From Desarmillaria ectypa (taxonomy: Eukaryota > Basidiomycota > Agaricomycetes > Agaricales > Physalacriaceae): a DNA stretch of 64,000 nucleotides. Each line of letters starts with the position of its first letter. Positions within the stretch are counted from its first letter, which is position 1. Below, one piece after another: positions 57,990-64,000 of this stretch. The position numbers and the translations under genes are program-made. Location of the stretch: positions 1,054,001 to 1,118,000 of the forward strand of contig JAUDYN010000007.1 of the NCBI GenBank assembly GCA_030407005.1, read 5' to 3'. The notes under the pieces are model-generated. The model ran no database searches and was not told the DNA's origin. It saw only the letters and a program-made list of their open reading frames with translations.

Positions 57990-60590
57990 TCCATCAGTCT
58001 CTGGTTTTCTTTGTATTGATGATGACCATGGATTTGACAGGAGTGACTACTACTGCTTGGACTTCAACTGCTCCTTTCACTTTAAGGTATTTTGCAATTG
58101 CTCCTTTTGCATTGCCTAAATTCCTCTCCATGACCCATTGGTTTTCTTCTGCTCCATATCCCTTCCATTTGACTAGATAGTCCATGGCCATTCTTGATAG
58201 TTGACCTTTTCTTCCATGAACCTTGTGGGGTCTGTTGTTGAGGATTGTCTCTATCTTGTATTCTTCTTCTCCATGAATGATATCTGGCAGTGGCAGCAGT
58301 GGTTGTTCCTGGTTAGGGAAGGCAGGTAGAATGTATGCCATAAGGAGTGTTTCATTAAACACTGGGTATATTTTCTATAAAGGAGGGAGTTTCAGCTTGT
58401 ATGCTGATAGGCCCTACTCATTTGTCATCCAACTTTTTCTTTGGCTGCAGTAGATGAAGGTTAGTTGTGTCAAGCCAGACTTTTTGACCAATCTGGTACT
58501 CAACTGCCATTCTTTTCTTTTTGTCATATTGAATTTTCATCTGTGTCACAGCTTTTTGCAAAGCAATGTGAGTTTCTTCATGGATATGTTTCATTGTGTC
58601 TGCAAATGATTCTGATGCAGGGTTCAGAGTGGAGAATGGGTATGTGAGTCTGGAGCAACTCAAGGATTTCATCCATAATTGACCTGAAATGGACTTTTTC
58701 CTGTTGCAGAGTGTACATAATTGTTATATTGGAAAGCTGCCAGGAGCAACCATCCTGCCCAGTCATCTTGTCAATATTTTTCTATCTCTTGGTTGATGCA
58801 CTCTGTCCATTGGTTTGTGGGTGAAATGCTATGGAGGTGTTTCCTTTGATGTTTAACTTGTCATATAAGTCTTTTAAGAACTTTGACACAAATTGTGATC
58901 CTCTGTCAGATATGACAGTAATGAGCATACCATGTTTGGAATATACTTCATCTTGCAGGATTTGAGCCCATCCCTCTGATGAGAGTTCTGTGCTGCAAGC
59001 AATTGGAATGATTTCCTTAGAGAATCGGTCTACAATGACCAAAATGACATCATGTCCATTAGAAAGTGGTAATCCCATGACTATGTTGACTGAAATATGT
59101 GTCCATGGTTTTGATGGGATTTCATTGGGATGAAGAGGAGCACTCTTGGCTTGAGTATTGGTTTTAGTTCAGATGCATGTTTTGCATGCCCAAACATAGG
59201 TTTCTACATCCTTCTTCATCTTTGGCCATCAGTAATTTCTTAAGACTAACTCCTTGGTTTTCTCTACTCCTGGATGTCCTGCCATGATATGGTCATGACA
59301 TCTGGCTACAACTTCTCTTCATAACCCATGGTCTCAGGGAATGTAAATTCATTGATAATAGAAGATAAGTCTGTCTTCCATCTTCATTCTCCTTTCATGG
59401 TTAAGGGCCTTGGTGATTCCTTGGTCCCATTTCTGGTTGTTGCAGATTGCACTTTTAACATGTTCCCAGATTTCCTCTTCTGTCAGCATGATCATGGCAT
59501 TAAAGAATTTGGCTTTTGATACAACTACTTCTTTGTTGTTGTCTTTGCCTTGTTTGTGGTCTGCTCATTGGCTGAGTAGGTCCACTTTCTTGTTAGCAGT
59601 TCCTAGTTTGTGATGGAGGATGAAATGATATTCTGCAAGTTCCATGACCTATTGTGCTTGTCTGTGATTAAGCTTTTGTGGTTTGTGGAAATATTGCAGA
59701 TTTTGATGATCTGTCCAGATCTCAAAATCTACTGCAGCTTCCATGAGGTAATGTCTCCATTCATCTAAGGCAAGTATGATTGTGAGTAATTCCTTGTCAT
59801 ATATCTTGTAATTGTGCTTGGTGACAGATAATGCTTTTGATAAAAATGTGACTGGTCTTTATTTTCCATCTTGTTCTTGGCTCAAAATAGCACTGATTGC
59901 CCCCTCACTAGAATCTGCTTCCACATGGAATTGGCCTTTCTCCATTGGTATAGCTAGGACCATGTCCATTGCTAACTGTGTTTTAAGTTGTTGAAACACA
60001 ACTTGTTGTGCTGTCCTCCACACCCATTGTTCTTTTCCTGTGAGACATGTCATTGGTTGTACAATATTGCTATATCCTTCGATAAAGCATCTATAGAAAT
60101 TGGTGAATCCTAGGAATGATTGTAGTTCCTATTTCTTTGTTGGGATTGGCCATTCAGTGATTCCTGTGATTTTTATGGGATCCATATGAATGGATCCTTC
60201 ACTGATGATGATGCCTAAGTATTCAGTTTCAAGTACTTCAAATTCACACTTCTCTGGTTTCAGAAACAGTTTATGTTTCCTAAGAAGCTCCAACACCTGA
60301 TGGATGATGTGTCAATGTTTGTCTAGGTTTTTAGAGAATATCAGAATATTGTCAAAATAAACTATAACCTTTCTAGTGGTGATGAGATCTTTGAAGATGA
60401 CATTCATCATCCATTGGAAGGTTGCAGGTGAATTGGTGAGTCTAAAGAACATTACCTTTGAACAACCCTTGGTTAGTTTGGAATGCTGCATTCCATTCAT
60501 CATCCTTTTTGATGTGTACATTGTTGTATCTCCATCATACATTGATATGCCATTTACACATTCACACCTAGATTTTGCAATTCTGTAACA
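57990..60590 (-). mobile_element. Chromovirus (Ty3/gypsy) pol pseudogene, CpG-depleted
   Basis: The minus strand reads almost continuously through scattered TAG/TGA stops: reverse transcriptase (FRLTNSPATFQWMMN, and a YFDN box at VIVYFDNILIFS instead of the usual Y-x-D-D), RNase H (HVEADSSEGAISAILSQEQD), integrase (HDHIMAGHPGVEKTKELVL, VIVDRFSKE, ISDRGSQFVSKFLKDLYDKL, AFHPQTNGQSA), then a chromodomain (EYKIETILNNRPHKVHGRKG ... YLVKWKGYGAEENQWV). Chromodomains steer such elements to heterochromatin. The 5' part of reverse transcriptase and the protease are missing beyond 60590. CpG is nearly absent over the whole stretch. Confidence 0.85.
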
Positions 60591-61638
60591 ATACTATTGC
60601 ACATCTATCCTATACTAGTGATATATAGAGGACTATAGCTGAGGCTTTGAGCTGATAGTTAAAAGCAGTAAGCAACTAGTAGAGCCAGGACTTAGATGCA
60701 ACACCATTAGTGGGTTAAATCTACCAGCCAGCCAGACTAGTAACTCAAATGCTAGCAGGACTAAGTGAAATACAGCCACTAGCAAATGAAGGATGCTACT
60801 AGCACACTAAAACCAGGAGCAGAGTACACAGATCTTGTGAAGTTCTGTCACTAGCAGCCCAGACTGGGCATAAACACCTAAGTCAGGATAACTAGTCACA
60901 TGGCAATCTTGAAACAGGACTTGGAAATAAATTAGGAATGGATTAATCTTGAGCCTAGATCTGACTATTGCAATATAGATCTCTTATGATTGGTACTAGT
61001 GTAGCCAGACTGCATCCTCAATCATGATCAGATAACTGCTACAGGCACCAATATCCAGATATTCATATAATCACATTACTAGGGCATGTAGTTGTGCCAA
61101 GGGTGCGGAAAGACCAACTGTGGAGTCTCTAGACCGAATATTTGAAAAGAAAACAGACTAGACCGACTATTGCATGATTATTCACCATTATTTATGACTA
61201 GCTAAGAAATCCTTACCAATATACCCTATACCCAGATGATATTTATAGTTCTGCCTCAGTAGTGTATAAGTAGTGGGATGGGTGGTTGTGCAAAGCAGGA
61301 AAGCCATCCCTGCAGTTGAGCCCTCACTAGTAACTAGTAGTAACTGGTGTCCTCAACTAAAGGCTTTTGTGCTTAACCTTGATGAAGTGATTAATAGTTG
61401 CTAAGTCACCCATAGTATTGCATTGAATTGAAGCTCCTTAGAGTCACTATTGTGTCCTGCAAAGGTCCGGAGTGTTTTGAAGTTAGTTCAAGCAAAGTTC
61501 TCAGAGTTGTAGTATTATTCTTAGGCCAAGAGTGTCACTAGTTTGCCAAGAGTGCAGCTAGTCAAGTGTTTATCACTTGTAGGAAGCAGTATAGGGCCAA
61601 GAGTGCCACCAGTCTGAAGCAGTTTCAGTCAGAACAAG
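60591..61638. other. AT-rich, CpG-poor filler between retroelement parts
   Basis: No coding potential. Near the end (about 61,520-61,610) a degenerate motif GCCAAGAGTG(N)4-6CYAGT occurs three times. TGTAACA at about 60,592-60,598 could be a retroelement terminus in minus orientation. Confidence 0.35.
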
Positions 61639-61915
61639 CACAGTAGCTCAAAACCAAGTCACTCTTTACCCAATTGTGTCTTACCCATCCCACTAGTTAT
61701 GAGTAGTACTTTGTATAACTCACTAGTAAAGAATAAAACATCTTTAAGACAACTGTACTTGATTATTGAAGTCTGCAGAGTGCTTCCATTGTACTTGAAA
61801 CCACTCAAATTCAATATTGGTGATTAAGTGTAGAGTAGTAAGAGGTTTAGTGTGATTGGTGTTCATTACTATTCCCTAATTCTTTTGTCACTTGCTGTTA
61901 CCAAGCACATCACCA
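61639..61915 (+). repeat. Left arm of a 277-bp inverted repeat
   Basis: Almost identical to the reverse complement of 63515-63790. Differences are few and scattered, mostly single-base changes plus one small indel. The internal region between the arms is about 1.6 kb. Confidence 0.9.
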
Positions 61916-61919
61916 CTCC

Positions 61920-63260
61920 AGTCATTGAGAATCCAGTACTCAGGTCATTTATAAACTCACCAATCTTTTGCCACTCATTTGAAGTGGAAGGTGGTGAATA
62001 ACACAAGATGAGATAGAAGTTGGAAGTAATGCCTGAATACCTTGAAGTAGGTGATGCAATCACCTATAAACTGTTTGATATCATTGTGGTCCCCTTTGAA
62101 CAGTTTTGGGGGCTGGACCAGGATAGGCTTGATGCCCAAATAGGGTGCTTCATCAGGTGCATTTCCAATGGGGTTTGGATATAGATCTGGAGGAGCTTAT
62201 CTCAGGGGCAGACATGGGATTGAATATTGATCCAGTCAAGGAATAGGTTTCTTTGGCAGTTCTGAGGGACATCCTCATTCTGGCTGCTTTCCCTTGTTTA
62301 AGAGCTGCCAGAAGTCTGCATGGAGATTCTGCACTACTTCTGCCTCTTCCAGTTTTTGACAGAGCTTTGTTATTCACTGCTCCTTCTTGGCCAATTGATC
62401 CTTGGCTAATTACATCCACTCTTCAATGGTTGGTTGTTCAGGGTCTGTGGGACCCAAGCTGGGTCCAAGGTCTTCTCCCACATCTGTGAATAGAAGACTT
62501 TCCCCCTGATGAGGATAGTAGTCTGTAGTCTGATTGCCAGATTTGGCTCATTGGCAGAGAGTCAGAAAGAGGTCAGAGTTGATTTATTAGTGTGTCAGGT
62601 GGGTAGTTTGGATATGACATGTATTGGGGCTGGAATCATTCCAGCCTGGTGTAAAACCCTGTATTATATGTAAAATTATTGAACTCAGGCCTCCCTCTCA
62701 CCAAGGTCTGGCCTGTCCCCCTCCCTTTGGGCCAGTACCCAAAGGGTATGCTCTATTTTCTGCTGCTCATCATATATTCTGAGATATAGCCCCAGTACTT
62801 GATCTCCTGTGGCTAGGGGATTTAACTCCCAGTTCTGGTTAGCATATATCCTGACACATATAACAGTGCTAGCTTTAGGGCCTTGAATTGGTTCCTCTTG
62901 GTTGAGGGCAAGGTATTCATCCATATTGGGATGAATCCTGGGCCAGGCCATTCTGGCCTCAATGTCACTTCTTCAGAGTTTCCAGGCTCTGCTTCTGAAG
63001 AGACCAAGTATTGCTCAGTCAGTGTTTGAGAGGGTGGGCCATTTAAAATTGGGTCCCTCAGTGTTGAGGGGGTTGTTGGCACTTCAGGGAGTGGCTGAGG
63101 GCAGGGTGTCACTGGAGAGCTCAATGAAGGAGAGAGAGAAAGAGGAGTTGCTATCCTCTCCATCATTGGGCTATGAGATTTGCTCCTGGATGGTGGCCCA
63201 GAGGCTGTATGGATGATTGGGATAGGGTATACACATCCTGGGGTTGTCTGCATGTTGTAT
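61920..63260 (-). mobile_element. Gag-like remnant inside the inverted repeat
   Basis: The minus strand near 61,990-62,165 reads APYLGIKPILVQPPK, then LFKGDHNDIKQFIGDCITYF, which matches the gag pattern PxPFxGDxxDIxxFLxxCxxYF of fungal gypsy elements. Pro/Ser-rich frames lie upstream (62,822-63,253). It is likely the gag part of the same family as the pol pseudogene, in the same orientation. Confidence 0.55.
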
Positions 63261-63514
63261 CCTCACACTATCTAGACATGTGAGTGTGTAGGGGGGGGGA
63301 CTCACTGGGGGTTTAGAATCTAACCTGTAGGTCCTGCATATATTCCTCTGCAGTAGAAGGTCATTCCAGCCTATGCTGGGTGCACTGAGTAGTCTCTCAG
63401 CATATGGGGAACTCATTGGAGGATTGAGGTATGAATGTGATGTGGTGGTGAGGGAGGCCTTCCTCTTGAGAGGATACCAGATTTGCAGGATCCACCCTGA
63501 CAGGGGTTGGTCTC

Positions 63515-63790
63515 TGGTGATGTGCTTGATAACAGTGAGTGACAAAAGAATTAGGGAATAGTAATGAACACCAATCACACTAAACCTCTTACTACTCTAC
63601 ACTTAATCACCAATATTGAATTTGAGTGGTTTCAAGTACAATGGAAGCACTCTGCAGACTTCAATAATCAAGTACAGTTGTCTTAAAGATGTTTTATTCT
63701 TTACTAGTGAGTTATACAAAGTACTACTCATACTAGTGGGATGGATAAGACACAATTGGGTAAAGAGTGACTTGGTTTTGAGCTACTGTG
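63515..63790 (-). repeat. Right arm of the 277-bp inverted repeat
   Basis: Complement of 61639-61915. It is followed directly by TGTTACAGCCCTGTCTAACA, which looks like the start of an LTR in plus orientation running off the window. Confidence 0.9.
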
Positions 63791-64000
63791 TGTTACAGCC
63801 CTGTCTAACATATGACTTGGGACATAGGCTGCTCTCTGGGCTGTCTCGCATTTGGACAATCACCTGTATATTGAGAGTTAGGCTTGGTCTTTAGTGTGGT
63901 GTAATAGAAGGTGTATGTTTGTAATTTAGTTGAAAGATAGAGTACAAGTGTGTAAACTACTCTGCTTATATACTGAATATATGGCATTATTAATAGATGA

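Noticed and set aside
1..64000. CRISPR arrays, bacterial operons, riboswitches
   Set aside because: No regularly spaced direct repeats or bacterial gene structure; the DNA is clearly nuclear fungal.

Overview
The window comes from a filamentous basidiomycete, most likely an Agaricomycete. Genes are cut by many short introns (mostly 40-60 nt, GT-AG). Several families are typical of mushroom-forming fungi: a seven-helix DUF6534-type membrane protein, BTB/POZ remnants, a fungal_trans Zn2Cys6 regulator, and a fusion of a cytosine methyltransferase with a SNF2/RING helicase. The repeats are Ty3/gypsy chromovirus relics. There is no sign of bacterial or organellar DNA. I rebuilt 15 gene models by hand from splice sites and reading phase. 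In each, the exon lengths sum to a multiple of three with no internal stop.

Layout. 0-5.2 kb: a RING-finger protein, 3.4 kb with no recognisable gene, then orotate phosphoribosyltransferase (URA5), whose stop codon lies in a long hairpin. 5.2-7.1 kb: intergenic DNA with a 573-bp hAT-like miniature transposon. 7.1-16.4 kb: a 15-exon allantoate/nicotinate-type permease, mitochondrial cardiolipin synthase and, convergent to it, a 1,704-residue coiled-coil spindle-pole protein ending in a PACT domain. 17-21 kb: ornithine carbamoyltransferase between two decayed BTB/POZ copies. 21.4-24.8 kb: a Reg1-like PP1 regulatory subunit. 25-28.3 kb: gene-poor. 28.3-38.8 kb: PET117 divergent from a CID-domain RNA-processing factor, then the 2,158-residue DNA methyltransferase-SNF2-RING protein with an N-terminal PCNA-binding motif. 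39-45.3 kb: the DUF6534 protein and a very compact block PEX7 / PAN6 / RRP42. 46-53.5 kb: a 13-exon Zn2Cys6 regulator, a cytochrome P450 pseudogene, two copies of a dispersed repeat and a SIRT4-like sirtuin. 55-64 kb: Ty3/gypsy relics.

Functional links. Most single-copy genes are housekeeping: pyrimidine, arginine, pantothenate and cardiolipin synthesis, peroxisomal import, exosome, cytochrome oxidase assembly and glucose repression. The most interesting link joins the two ends of the window. The methyltransferase-helicase has a consensus PIP box and intact catalytic motifs, as expected of a replication-coupled methylation enzyme. The retroelement block from about 57.2 kb to the end is almost free of CpG, as expected of DNA that was long CpG-methylated and deaminated. 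The older-looking gypsy fragment just before it (55.4-57.1 kb) keeps abundant CpG.
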